Origin: Streptosporangium saharense
GTDB lineage: Bacteria > Actinomycetota > Actinomycetes > Streptosporangiales > Streptosporangiaceae
Assembly: GCF_014203715.1 (NCBI RefSeq)
Contig: NZ_JACHJP010000014.1
Location: 1-50,991, forward strand
Length of the DNA stretch: 50,991 nucleotides
Direction: 5' to 3'
Shown: one piece after another, positions 27,214-36,468 of the stretch
Numbering within the stretch: position 1 is the stretch's first letter
How the letters are laid out: every line of letters starts with the position of its first letter
Position numbers and translations under genes: made by a program
Notes under the pieces: model-generated
Told to the model about the DNA's origin: nothing
What the model saw: only the letters and a program-made list of their open reading frames with translations
Databases searched by the model: none

Positions 27214-29109
27214 GTGCAGCTCATCGAGGACGCCCTCGCGCACCAGGCGCGCCTGCGGCCGGACCGTCCGGCCGTCACCCATCTGGACTTCGAGGCCGGG
27301 CACATCCCCCGGCACCTGGAGGTGACCTTCGGCGAACTCCACGCCAGGGCCGCCGCGTTCGCGGCCAGGCTGAGCGCCGTCGTCGCCCCCGGGCAGCACG
27401 TCATGCTGCTGCACAACTCCGGCGTCGACTTCGTCGTGGAGTTCTTCGGCTGCCTGATGGCCGGGGCTGTCCCCGTCCCGGCGCCCGAGCCGCAGATCCC
27501 CTACCACCGGGCCGCCGAACGGCTCACCAGGATCGTCGAGGACGCCGGGATCACCGCGGCGACGGCGGCCCGGCAGGTCGCCGTTGCCGACGTGGTCGCG
27601 TTGAGCCCCCGCCTGTCGGAGGTGACGTGGCTCGGCGACGCCGTACCGGGCGAAACCGGACCGCGGCGTGAGCGCAGAGCGCTGCGGGACGACGTCGCCT
27701 ACCTGCAGTACACCTCCGGCTCGACCGGCTCGCCGCGCGGCATCGAGATCACGCACGGCAACGTGCTCGACGAGGTGGACTACTTCGGCGCCGCGCTGGG
27801 CCTGGACTCCGAGTCGGTGCTGGTGAACTGGGCGCCGGTCTTCCACGACCTCGGCCTCGTGCTGGGCGTCCTGGTGCCGCTGCTGCGGGGTGGCCGCATC
27901 GTGACGCTGTCGCCGCAGGCGTTCGTGCGCGACCCGGAGCGCTGGCTGCGGGCGATCTCCGACTTCGGCGGCACCCACGCCGCCGCCCCCGACTTCGCCT
28001 ACGACCTGTGCCTGCGCAGGATTCCCGAGAACAGGCGGGCCGGGCTGCGGCTGGACACCTGGCGGGTGGCGATCAACGGCGCCGAGCCGGTGCGGGCGGA
28101 GACCGTTGACCGCTTCACCGAGTCCTTCGCCCCGTACGGCTTCCGCCCCGACGCGATGCGTCCCTCGTACGGCCTGGCCGAGTGCACGCTCGCGGTGACG
28201 ACTCCCCCGTTGCACGAGATGCCGGGCCGGGTCGTGGCCGACCGGGACGCGCTCGCCGAGGGCGTCGTCAAGCCGTCCCCGACCGGGCGGACGCTCGTGT
28301 CGTGCGGACGTCCGATCCCCGGCATCAACGTCTCGATCGTCTCCCCGGACACCCGCGAGCAGCTCCCCGAGGACGCCGTCGGCGAGATCAGGGTGACCGG
28401 CTGGGGCGTGGCCCGTGGCTTCCACGGCGACCCGGCGAGGATGACCGAGCTCAACACCGGTGACCTGGGCTTCTTCCACGAGGGCGAGCTCTACGTCACC
28501 GGAAGGCTCAAGGACGTCATCATCGTCCGCGGCCAGAACTACCACCCGGTTGACCTGGAGCAGGTGGCCGAGCGGGCCGACCCGCAGATCCGTCCCGGCT
28601 GCCTGGCGGCCTTCCAGGACGGCGACGTGGTCGGCATGGTCTGCGAGGTCAGGGGCAACCAGACCGAGGCGGAGCTGGCGGAGATCGCCACCACGATCCA
28701 GCGGGAGATCTCCGAGACGTTCCAGCTCAAACTCGACGTGATCGCCCTGGTCCAGCCGGGCAGCGTGCCGAAGACGTCGAGCGGCAAGGTCCGCAGGAAC
28801 GAGTGCGGGCGCAGACTCGCCGCCGGTGAGCTGCGGGTACGGCACCGCGTCGAGCGGACCGCGGTCTCGGCCCGGGTCAGCGCCGCCGCCGCGAAGCCGA
28901 TGCTCAGGTTCCTGCTGGGCAGGGTCGTCGGCATCCCGGTCACCCAGCTCGACGACCACGTCCCCTTCGCCGACTACGGCCTCGACTCCAAGGGTGCCCA
29001 CGAGCTGGCCGGGGAGCTCGAACGCCTGCTCGGCACCGCGGTCCCCTCGTCGATGGTCTTCGACTACCCGACCATCTCCGACCTGGCCAAGGCGTTGGAA
29101 TCAGAATGA
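27214..29109 (+). CDS. Fatty acyl-AMP ligase (FAAL) with C-terminal ACP
   Basis: The chosen start is GTG 27214, 4 nt after the MbtH stop, giving 631 residues. Residues ~1-540 are an acyl-adenylate ligase with YTSGSTGSPRG, WAPVFHDLGLVLG, ending in KTSSGKVRR; WxPxxHDxGL and DFAYDLCLRRI are FAAL-type rather than amino-acid-type motifs. Residues ~555-631 form an ACP with FADYGLDSKGAHEL, Ser carrying phosphopantetheine. It should adenylate a free fatty acid and load it on its own ACP as starter for the PKS next door. The stop overlaps the PKS start (ATGA). The two together match the front of the iturin/mycosubtilin synthetases, split into two proteins. Confidence 0.92.
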   Translation: MQLIEDALAHQARLRPDRPAVTHLDFEAGHIPRHLEVTFGELHARAAAFAARLSAVVAPGQHVMLLHNSGVDFVVEFFGCLMAGAVPVPAPEPQIPYHRAAERLTRIVEDAGITAATAARQVAVADVVALSPRLSEVTWLGDAVPGETGPRRERRALRDDVAYLQYTSGSTGSPRGIEITHGNVLDEVDYFGAALGLDSESVLVNWAPVFHDLGLVLGVLVPLLRGGRIVTLSPQAFVRDPERWLRAISDFGGTHAAAPDFAYDLCLRRIPENRRAGLRLDTWRVAINGAEPVRAETVDRFTESFAPYGFRPDAMRPSYGLAECTLAVTTPPLHEMPGRVVADRDALAEGVVKPSPTGRTLVSCGRPIPGINVSIVSPDTREQLPEDAVGEIRVTGWGVARGFHGDPARMTELNTGDLGFFHEGELYVTGRLKDVIIVRGQNYHPVDLEQVAERADPQIRPGCLAAFQDGDVVGMVCEVRGNQTEAELAEIATTIQREISETFQLKLDVIALVQPGSVPKTSSGKVRRNECGRRLAAGELRVRHRVERTAVSARVSAAAAKPMLRFLLGRVVGIPVTQLDDHVPFADYGLDSKGAHELAGELERLLGTAVPSSMVFDYPTISDLAKALESE

Positions 29110-32100
29110 AGGAGATCGCCGTCGTCGCCATGGCCTGCCGGTTCCCCGGCGGGGTCACCTCGCCGGAGGAGCTGTGGCGGCTCCTGCTCGACGGGGCCGA
29201 CGCCGTCGGGGAGGTGCCGTCCAGCCGGTGGTCCGTCGAGCGGCTGTACTCGGCGGACCCCGCGGAGCCCGGGAAGATCAGCAGTCGGTGGGCGGGCTGC
29301 GTCGACGGCATCGAGGAGTTCGACGCCGCCTTCTTCGGCCTCTCCCCCGCGGAGGCCGAGCACATGGACCCTCAGCAGCGGCTGCTGCTGGAGGTGGCCC
29401 ACGAGACGATGGAACGTGCCGGGCTGCCCTCGACCCACGACCTGGTCCGCGACTGCGGCGTCTTCGTCGGCATCAGCGGCAGCGAGTACGGCCGCGCCCT
29501 GGGCAGCGATTTGTCCGCTATAGGGCCATATTTCAGTACCGGTCAGGCTCTGTCCATCGCGGCCAACCGCATCTCCTACGCCTGGGACATGCACGGCCCG
29601 AGCGTCGCGGTGGACACCGCCTGCTCCTCCGGGCTGGTCGCCGTGGACATGGCGGTGCAGAGCCTGCGGCGCGGCGCCTGCCCGGTCGCGCTGGCCGGGG
29701 CCGTCAACCTCGTGCTGGCGCCGGAGAACTGGGTGTCGCTGTCCCGGTTCGGGATGATGGCGACGGACGGGCGGTGCCGTTCCTTCGGCGCGGGCGGCGA
29801 CGGTTTCGTCCGCTCCGACGGCTGCGCGTTGCTGCTGCTCAAGCCGCTTGAGGCGGCCGAACGCGACGGCGACGAGATCCTCGCCGTCATCCGGGGCTCC
29901 GCGGTCAACCAGGACGGCAGGAGCAACGGCCTGACCGCGCCCAACGGCCCCGCCCAGGAGGCGGTGATCCGCGCCGCGCTCAGGGACGCCGACCTGCCCG
30001 CCGAGGCGGTCTCCTACGTGGAGGCGCACGGCTCGGGCACCGCGCTCGGCGACCCGATCGAGATGGGCGCGCTGACCCGCACGTACGGCAGGCGGAAGGC
30101 GGGGCTGTGTCACGTCGGCTCGGTGAAGTCCAACATCGGGCACGCCGAGGCGGCGGCCGGGATCGCGGGGCTGGTCAAACTCGTCCTGTGCCTGCGCAAC
30201 GGCCACCTGCCCGCCTCCCTGCACGCGACCCCGCCCAACCCCCGGCTCAGGCTTGAGGGCACCAGGATGCGGGTGGTCACCGAACCCCTCACGTGGGCCG
30301 GGGACCCCCTGGTCGGCGCGGTCAGCTCCTTCGGCTTCGGCGGCACCAACGCCCACGTCATCGTCTCCACCGCGCCCAGCCGTACCACCCGGAAGACCGT
30401 TCCCGGTAATACTTCCAACCAGCCGAACACCACCCGCGAAGCCGTACCCGAACCACCCGACGTCCCCAAGGCCGGTCCCAGCCCCGCTCCCGAGCCACCG
30501 GACACCCTCAAAGCCGTCCCCGGAGTCGCTCCCGAAGCGCCCGGCCCTGCTCGCGAAGCCGTACCCGAACCATCCGATGTCCTCAAGGCCGTCCCCGAAG
30601 CACCCGACACGGCCCCCGAGCCCGTGTCCCCGCCGCTCGTGCTGCCCGTCTCCGCGCGGAGTGCGAAGGCTCTGCGGGCGCTGGCCGTACGGTATGCCGA
30701 CTTTGTCGAGGCGCACGAGGAGGTGTCCCTCGCCGACCTGTGCCACAGTGCGGCCGTACGGCGGGCACACCATCGGCACCGGGCCGCCCTGGTCGTGGCG
30801 GATGACGCGGAGGGCAGGAAGCGGCTTCTGGGTGAGTTGCGGGAGTTGCCGAGGACCTCGGACGACGGGCCGCCCTGGCGTGATCCCGTGCTGGTCTTCT
30901 CCGGGCAGGGCGCGCAGTACCCGGGCATGGCCCGTCACCTGCTCGACCGGCCCCCCTTCGCCGACGTCGTCGCGCGCTGCGAGCCCGTCTTCCAGGCCGA
31001 GTTGGGCGTCTCCGTCCGGGCGCTGCTCACCGGGGAGGAGCTTCCGCCGTACACCGACGTGGCGCAGGCGACGCTGTTCACCTTCCAGGCCGGGCTGTAC
31101 GAACTGTGGCGTTCCCTGGGGATCGTCCCCGCGGCCGTCGTCGGGCACAGCGCCGGGGAGACGGCCGCTGCCTACGCGGCGGGGCTGCTCGACCTGGAGG
31201 CGGCGGCGCGGCTGACGGCCCTTCGGGGGGCCGCGATGCGGCTGGTCCACGGCAGTGGCCGCGTGGTCGCCGTCGGCGGTCCCGTGGCCGACGCGACGCC
31301 GTACCTCAAGGAAGGGGTCGTGGTCGCCGCGCGCAACGGGCCCGGCGCGTTCGTGGTCTCCGGCGCTGACCCGGCCCTGGCCGCCACGACCGAGGCGCTG
31401 AAGAGGGCGGGATTCACCTGCACGCCACTGCCCGGCGAGTACGCCTTCCACAGCCCGCTGATGCGGCCCGCCGCCGAGGCGATGCGGCGGGCGCGGGTGG
31501 CGCCGACGGCCCCCGGTGGGAGCGCGCTGTTCTGCTCGACCTCGCTGGGCGCGGTCGTCAACGGCGTACGGCTGGACGCGGACTACTGGGCGGAGGGCAT
31601 CACCGGGCCCGTCCGCTTCCAGGAGGCGGTCGAGGCGCTGGTCGAGATGGGGTTCGGCGCCTTCCTGGAGATCGGCCCGAAGCCGACCCTCGCCTCGGGG
31701 ATCGTCAGGACCGCCCGGCGCAACGGCGGCGCGGCCCGGGTCGTGCAGGCGCACCGCGACGGCGGCACCGTCCCCACGCTCGTGGACCTCTATCTCGCGG
31801 GGGCCGACCTGGACTGGAGGGCCGTCTCCCCCGACGGCGCCTTCCTGCCCGGCCTCCCCACCTATCCCTGGCAGCGGACCCGTCACTGGGCGCTCACCGA
31901 GAACTCTAAGGAAAGCGGCATGAGGGACGACGTCGTCACCACGATCAGGACGCTGCTCGCCGGACACCTCAGGCTGAGTCCCGCCGAGCTCTCCGACCAC
32001 GCCAGGTTCCTCGACCTGGGCGCCGACAGCCTGGTGCTGCTGAAGGTCGTCTCCCAGATCAACGAGCGCTACGGGACCGCCTTCCAGCCGACGATGCTCT

Positions 32101-35048
32101 TCGACGAGTATCCGACCGTGCGGGCCCTGGCCGCCGCCATCGAGGCGCAGGCCCCGGCCGTCACGACGGCGGTCGCGGTCGCCACGGCGGCCGGTCCCGA
32201 GACCGCCACGGCCTCGGCGACGGCGGGCCCCGCCGCACTCCCAGCCGTGCCCCCGGCATCGGGTACGGCTGACGCGACCGTCGCCCACGTCGTCGCCGAG
32301 CAGCTCGCCCTCATGCGGGAGCAGCTACGGGTGCTCGCCCCCGGTGGTCTCCCCCTCGCGCCCCCCGCCCCTTCGGCTCCGGTGGCGAACGGCGTGGCCC
32401 CGCAGCTTCCGAAGGCCCCCGAGCCTCCCAGAGAGAAGCCCGTCGTCCCGGTCAACCGGCTCACCGAGGACCAGCGGCGTTACGTGGACGAACTGGTCAC
32501 GCGGATGGACGAGCGGGACGCCGCGTCGAAGAAGCTCGCGGGCGCCTACCGGCCCCGCCTCTCCGAGAGCCGTCCGTGGGCGAACTTCAGGCCCGAGGTG
32601 AAGGAACTGCTCGTCCCCATCGTGGCCGACCGGGTTCAGGGCGCCAGGATCTGGGACGAGTCGGGCAACGCCTACACGGACTACTGCATGGGCTTCGGCG
32701 TGCAGCTCTTCGGCCACACCCCCGAGTTCGTCTCCGAGGCCGTACGGCGCCAGCTCGACCGGGCCTTCTCCCTCGGTTACCAGCTCCGGCAGAGCTACGA
32801 GCTGGCCGAGCAGTTCTGCCGGATCACCGGCCACGACCGGGTGACGTTCTGCAACACCGGCTCGGAGGCCGTGATGGGCGCGATCCGCCTGGCGCGGCTC
32901 GCCACCGGACGCCACAGAATCGCCTACTTCGAGAAGTCCTACCACGGCCTGGTGGACGCGGTCCTGGCCCGTGGCGGCCTTGAGCCCGGCCGGTCCATGC
33001 CGATCGCCCCCGGCCTGTCCCCCGGCGCGATCGGCGAGGCTGTGGTGTTGCCGTACGGCGAGGCCGACTCGCTGGCCCACCTGAAGAGTGTGGCGGGCGA
33101 GCTGGCCGCGATCGTCGTGGAGCCCGTGCAGAACCGCAACCCGTCCGTGCAGCCCGCGGAGTTCCTGGCCGAACTGCGGAGGTTCACCGCCGAACACGGC
33201 ATCGTGCTGATCTTCGACGAGATGATCACCGGCTTCCGGATCGGCCTTCGGGGTGCCGCCGGATATTTCAACATAAAGCCAGACATGGCCACCTACGGCA
33301 AGATCCTCGGTGGCGGGTTGCCGATCGCGGCGATCGCGGGCCGTTCCGACCTGATGGACGGCATGGACGGCGGCACCTGGGGCTACGGCGACGACAGCGC
33401 GCCGACGGCGCCGACGACCCTGTTCGGCGGGACCTTCCAGAAGCACCCGCTGGCGGTCAGCGCGGCGCGTGCCGTACTCGACCATCTCGAAAGCCGGGGA
33501 CCCGCGCTCTACGAGGAGCTGAACGGCAGGGCCAGGCGGATCACGGACGCGCTCTCGGAGCTCATCAGGACCGAGGATCTGCCGTACACGATCGCCTCGT
33601 TCGGCTCGCTGTGGCGGTTCGAGTATCGCGGCGCGTCCAACTTCTACCAGCCGCTACAACTGGAGATGCTCTACCAGAGCCTGCTGTCCGACGGCATCTA
33701 CGTCTGGGAGGGCCGGACGTTCTTCCTGTCCACCGCCCACGACGACCGGGACGCCGAGGAGCTCGTCGAGGCGATCGGACGGGGGGTGCGCCGGCTGCGC
33801 TCGGCCGGGTTCCTGCCCGCCAGGAAGCCCCTCGAATGGCCCGCGACCCCGCAGCAGCGACGGCTCTGGCAGCTCCAGAGCGAACACGGCCCCGAGTGGA
33901 CCGCCTACCACGAGACCGTGCTGCTGCACCTGCGCGGCTCCCTCGACAGGGATGCCCTGGTCGCGGCCGTCAGGGCGGTCTGGCGCCGCCATCCCGCGCT
34001 GCGGGCCGTACTCGCCGAGAACGGGACCCTGCTGCGCTGCGACCCCGAGGCCACGCTCGACGTGCTCGTCCTCGAAGGCGCAACGGAGGAGACGGTCCGC
34101 GAGCTGACCGACAGGCCGTTCCCCCTCGACCGTGGCCCGCTGTTCCGCGCCGCGCTGCTCGACCGTGGCGCCGACCTGCACACCCTCGTGCTGTGCGCGC
34201 ACCACGCCGTCATGGACGGCGTGTCCGCCGCCCTCCTGCTGTCCGACCTCACCGACACCTACACCCAGGCCACCCGGGGCCTCCCCCTGACCCCGGCCAC
34301 CGCGTCCATCCCCGCCAGTGCGGCCCGTACGGCAGGCGCGGGACAGGACGAGACCGTGGCGCCGGTCGGTGTAGCCCGTACGGCAGGCGTGGGACAGGCC
34401 GCGACCATCCACGCGGAAAGTGCGGGACAGTCCCCAGGCCAGAGCGTGGGACAGGGCGAGGCCGTGACGCCGGTCGGTGCGGAGGACTTCGCCCCGGCCG
34501 CCCGTCACACCTCCCGCCTGCCCAGGGGCCTGTGGGACGCGGTCGCCGCCCGCGCCAGAAGCCTGGGGTGCACACCGTTCACCCTCGCCTTCTGCGCGTT
34601 CGGCCACGCGCTGCACGAGGTGACCGGCAGGACCGAGCTGTCCGTCGGCGTCCACGTGGACCGCAGGACGACCGAACAGGAGCACGCCTTCGCCGGTCAC
34701 TTCCTCGACGTGGTGGCCGTCCCCAGCACCGCGGCCGGGTCGTTCGACGACTACCGCGCCGGGCTCCAGGGACGACTCGGCACCCTGCTCGGCGCCCCCA
34801 GGGGCCAGGCCGCCCCGGTCGAGGTGGTCTTCGACCTCAACCCGGCGGTGCCCGAGCTGTCCTGGCCCGGCCTGGACGTCGAGATCGAGGCGCCGAAGGC
34901 GGGACACGCCAAATACGGCCTGTTCTTCGACGTCATCCCGGTCGCCGAGGAGGGCCTGGTCGAGATCACCTACCGTCCTCCCTTCGACCGCAACCTCGTC
35001 GAACGCCTGCACGCCCGCTGGACGGCCCTGCTCACCGAGACCTCGTGA
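29106..35048 (+). CDS. PKS-aminotransferase-C hybrid: KS-AT-ACP-AmT-C
   Basis: This 1980-residue protein has KS ~1-420 with DTACSSGL (Cys173), VEAHGSGTALGDPIE and NIGHAEAAAG; a Pro-rich linker ~425-515; AT ~595-890 with GHSAGE (Ser682) and YAFHSPLM, a malonyl-type motif; ACP ~935-1010 with LGADSLVLL (Ser975); a class-III PLP aminotransferase ~1130-1570 with IIFDEMITGFR-like core and ATYGKILGGGLP (Lys1399 for PLP); and a C domain ~1575-1980 with AHHAVMDGV (His1699, His1700). No KR, DH or ER. A beta-ketoacyl-ACP made by one extension would be transaminated to a beta-aminoacyl-ACP, then used by the C domain, as in MycA/ItuA. A ~60-residue Ala/Gly/Gln-rich insert interrupts the C domain (about 1735-1795). 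Last gene of the plus operon. Confidence 0.93.
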   Translation: MKEIAVVAMACRFPGGVTSPEELWRLLLDGADAVGEVPSSRWSVERLYSADPAEPGKISSRWAGCVDGIEEFDAAFFGLSPAEAEHMDPQQRLLLEVAHETMERAGLPSTHDLVRDCGVFVGISGSEYGRALGSDLSAIGPYFSTGQALSIAANRISYAWDMHGPSVAVDTACSSGLVAVDMAVQSLRRGACPVALAGAVNLVLAPENWVSLSRFGMMATDGRCRSFGAGGDGFVRSDGCALLLLKPLEAAERDGDEILAVIRGSAVNQDGRSNGLTAPNGPAQEAVIRAALRDADLPAEAVSYVEAHGSGTALGDPIEMGALTRTYGRRKAGLCHVGSVKSNIGHAEAAAGIAGLVKLVLCLRNGHLPASLHATPPNPRLRLEGTRMRVVTEPLTWAGDPLVGAVSSFGFGGTNAHVIVSTAPSRTTRKTVPGNTSNQPNTTREAVPEPPDVPKAGPSPAPEPPDTLKAVPGVAPEAPGPAREAVPEPSDVLKAVPEAPDTAPEPVSPPLVLPVSARSAKALRALAVRYADFVEAHEEVSLADLCHSAAVRRAHHRHRAALVVADDAEGRKRLLGELRELPRTSDDGPPWRDPVLVFSGQGAQYPGMARHLLDRPPFADVVARCEPVFQAELGVSVRALLTGEELPPYTDVAQATLFTFQAGLYELWRSLGIVPAAVVGHSAGETAAAYAAGLLDLEAAARLTALRGAAMRLVHGSGRVVAVGGPVADATPYLKEGVVVAARNGPGAFVVSGADPALAATTEALKRAGFTCTPLPGEYAFHSPLMRPAAEAMRRARVAPTAPGGSALFCSTSLGAVVNGVRLDADYWAEGITGPVRFQEAVEALVEMGFGAFLEIGPKPTLASGIVRTARRNGGAARVVQAHRDGGTVPTLVDLYLAGADLDWRAVSPDGAFLPGLPTYPWQRTRHWALTENSKESGMRDDVVTTIRTLLAGHLRLSPAELSDHARFLDLGADSLVLLKVVSQINERYGTAFQPTMLFDEYPTVRALAAAIEAQAPAVTTAVAVATAAGPETATASATAGPAALPAVPPASGTADATVAHVVAEQLALMREQLRVLAPGGLPLAPPAPSAPVANGVAPQLPKAPEPPREKPVVPVNRLTEDQRRYVDELVTRMDERDAASKKLAGAYRPRLSESRPWANFRPEVKELLVPIVADRVQGARIWDESGNAYTDYCMGFGVQLFGHTPEFVSEAVRRQLDRAFSLGYQLRQSYELAEQFCRITGHDRVTFCNTGSEAVMGAIRLARLATGRHRIAYFEKSYHGLVDAVLARGGLEPGRSMPIAPGLSPGAIGEAVVLPYGEADSLAHLKSVAGELAAIVVEPVQNRNPSVQPAEFLAELRRFTAEHGIVLIFDEMITGFRIGLRGAAGYFNIKPDMATYGKILGGGLPIAAIAGRSDLMDGMDGGTWGYGDDSAPTAPTTLFGGTFQKHPLAVSAARAVLDHLESRGPALYEELNGRARRITDALSELIRTEDLPYTIASFGSLWRFEYRGASNFYQPLQLEMLYQSLLSDGIYVWEGRTFFLSTAHDDRDAEELVEAIGRGVRRLRSAGFLPARKPLEWPATPQQRRLWQLQSEHGPEWTAYHETVLLHLRGSLDRDALVAAVRAVWRRHPALRAVLAENGTLLRCDPEATLDVLVLEGATEETVRELTDRPFPLDRGPLFRAALLDRGADLHTLVLCAHHAVMDGVSAALLLSDLTDTYTQATRGLPLTPATASIPASAARTAGAGQDETVAPVGVARTAGVGQAATIHAESAGQSPGQSVGQGEAVTPVGAEDFAPAARHTSRLPRGLWDAVAARARSLGCTPFTLAFCAFGHALHEVTGRTELSVGVHVDRRTTEQEHAFAGHFLDVVAVPSTAAGSFDDYRAGLQGRLGTLLGAPRGQAAPVEVVFDLNPAVPELSWPGLDVEIEAPKAGHAKYGLFFDVIPVAEEGLVEITYRPPFDRNLVERLHARWTALLTETS

Positions 35049-35055
35049 CCTCCGA

Positions 35056-35093
35056 CCCTGTCGCCGGTACGGCGTGCCGTACCGGCGACAGGG
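35056..35093 (+). terminator. Perfect 18-bp hairpin ending the plus-strand operon
   Basis: CCCTGTCGCCGGTACGGC and its exact complement are separated by two bases, beginning 7 bp after the PKS stop. It is the strongest inverted repeat in the region and is followed by CGTTCTCTTC. It should isolate the GntR gene from the biosynthetic operon. Confidence 0.8.
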
Positions 35094-35156
35094 CGTTCTC
35101 TTCGATGATCGAAAACCCCCGCACGGAATGTGGTGATCTCCGTATGATGAACGCCG

Positions 35157-36017
35157 ATGTCCCGCCTGCCACGATCCGTGCGCGGCCCCCACGAACGCCC
35201 GGCTCAAGGAAGTGGTCAGAGGATGAGCGGCTCGCCGGTCCGCCGCACCGCGCGCGGCTCCGCCGGTAAGTTGCCGCGCATCGGCAACGGCTCCCTGGCC
35301 GAGCGGACCACCCGCGCCCTCCTCGAAGCCATCATGGAGCGCCGCTTCCCCGGCGACCGCCTGCCCAACGAACCCGACCTGGCCGCCCAGCTCGGCGTCA
35401 GCCGTACCACCATCCGCACCGCGCTGCAGACGCTCGGACGGCTCGGCGTCGTCAGCAGGGCACCGGCCAGGGGCACCCAGATCCGCCCCCACGTGGGGCG
35501 CGAGAGCATCCTGCTGCACCGCCTTGTCGGCTTCCGCGGCCTGCTTGAGGCCAACCACGACGAGGTCCGCGTCGAGCAGCGCTTCGAGGTGCGCGAGCAC
35601 CCGACCCCCGCGGGCACGGCGGCCCTGCGCATCGCCGAGGACACCCCGATGGTGGTGCACGACAAGGTCATCTTCGCCGACGGGCGTCCCGCCGTGCACC
35701 TGTCGCAGGAGGTGCCGCTCGCCTTCGTTGCCGAGGAGGTACGGCGCAGCCTGGTCACCGGGCGCCGTTTCGACCCCCCGGACACCATCTTCGAGTTCAG
35801 CCAATCGTGGCCGGGCCGGGAGATCGACCACTCCCTCGTCGAACTGGTCCCCGCCGTGGTGCCGCAGTCCCCCGGGTTCCGTCTCGACATGGCGCCGGGC
35901 ACGCCGTACATCGTGATGAGGGAGGTCCACTACGCGGCGAGCAACGAGGCCGTCGCGTACTCCGAGGAGACCGTTGACGACTCCCTCATCCGGTTCAGGA
36001 TGGTCCGTACTCGCTGA
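35157..36017 (+). CDS. GntR-family regulator with UTRA domain
   Basis: This is 286 residues from ATG 35157; an alternative ATG at 35223 (MSGSPVRR) gives 264. A GntR winged helix occupies residues ~45-110: AERTTRALLEAIMERRFPGD, LPNEPDLAAQLGVSRTTIR, LGRLGVVSRAPARGTQI. The C-terminal ~160 residues resemble a UTRA effector domain (IAEDTPMVVHDKVIFADGRP, YSEETVDDSLIRF). A TATGAT-like -10 is 8 bp before the first ATG. It lies behind the operon terminator, so it is not clearly part of the cluster. Confidence 0.85.
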   Translation: MSRLPRSVRGPHERPAQGSGQRMSGSPVRRTARGSAGKLPRIGNGSLAERTTRALLEAIMERRFPGDRLPNEPDLAAQLGVSRTTIRTALQTLGRLGVVSRAPARGTQIRPHVGRESILLHRLVGFRGLLEANHDEVRVEQRFEVREHPTPAGTAALRIAEDTPMVVHDKVIFADGRPAVHLSQEVPLAFVAEEVRRSLVTGRRFDPPDTIFEFSQSWPGREIDHSLVELVPAVVPQSPGFRLDMAPGTPYIVMREVHYAASNEAVAYSEETVDDSLIRFRMVRTR

Positions 36018-36023
36018 TCCGGT

Positions 36024-36383
36024 ATGAATGAAGCCATGACTGTTCGCCGTGTCGTACCGGACGTCCACACGGAGTCCATGGAGCAGAGCCGTGACTTCTA
36101 CGGTCTGCTCGGCCTCGTCGAGGTGATGGACCAGGGGTGGGTGGTGACGATGGCCTCCCCGACCAACCCCACGGCCCAGGTCACGCTGATGGGCCCGGAC
36201 GCGACCGCCGAGATCCAGCCGGACCTCAGCGTCGAGGTGGAGGACGTGGACGCGGTCCACGAGGCCCTGGCCGCCCGGGGCGCGAAGATCGTGCACTCCC
36301 TCCGCGACGAACCCTGGGGCGTCCGCCGCTTCTTCGCCCTCGACCCAAGCGGCAAAGTCGTCAACATCGTCACCCACCGCTGA
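36024..36383 (+). CDS. VOC/glyoxalase-fold protein
   Basis: This 119-residue protein has a betaalphabetabetabeta pattern (VVPDVHTESMEQSRDFYGLL, then DLSVEVEDVDAVHEALAARG, ending FFALDPSGKVVNIVTHR). It resembles glyoxalase/bleomycin-resistance family proteins, which act as metal-dependent lyases, dioxygenases or drug-binding immunity proteins. A second ATG at 36036 (MTVRRVV) is possible. It follows the GntR gene by 6 nt, so the two may be cotranscribed. Substrate unknown. Confidence 0.8.
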   Translation: MNEAMTVRRVVPDVHTESMEQSRDFYGLLGLVEVMDQGWVVTMASPTNPTAQVTLMGPDATAEIQPDLSVEVEDVDAVHEALAARGAKIVHSLRDEPWGVRRFFALDPSGKVVNIVTHR

Positions 36384-36468
36384 CCTCCACCGCGCCACAG
36401 CCCACCTTCGACGTGCACTCCACGTCGTAGCCGCCGATGCCCTTCGACGTGTGCTGGCGACGCGGTGA

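Noticed and set aside
33654..36398. 914-codon open frame opposite the PKS end, GntR and VOC genes
   Set aside because: It runs across three real genes and two intergenic regions with no recognisable domain.
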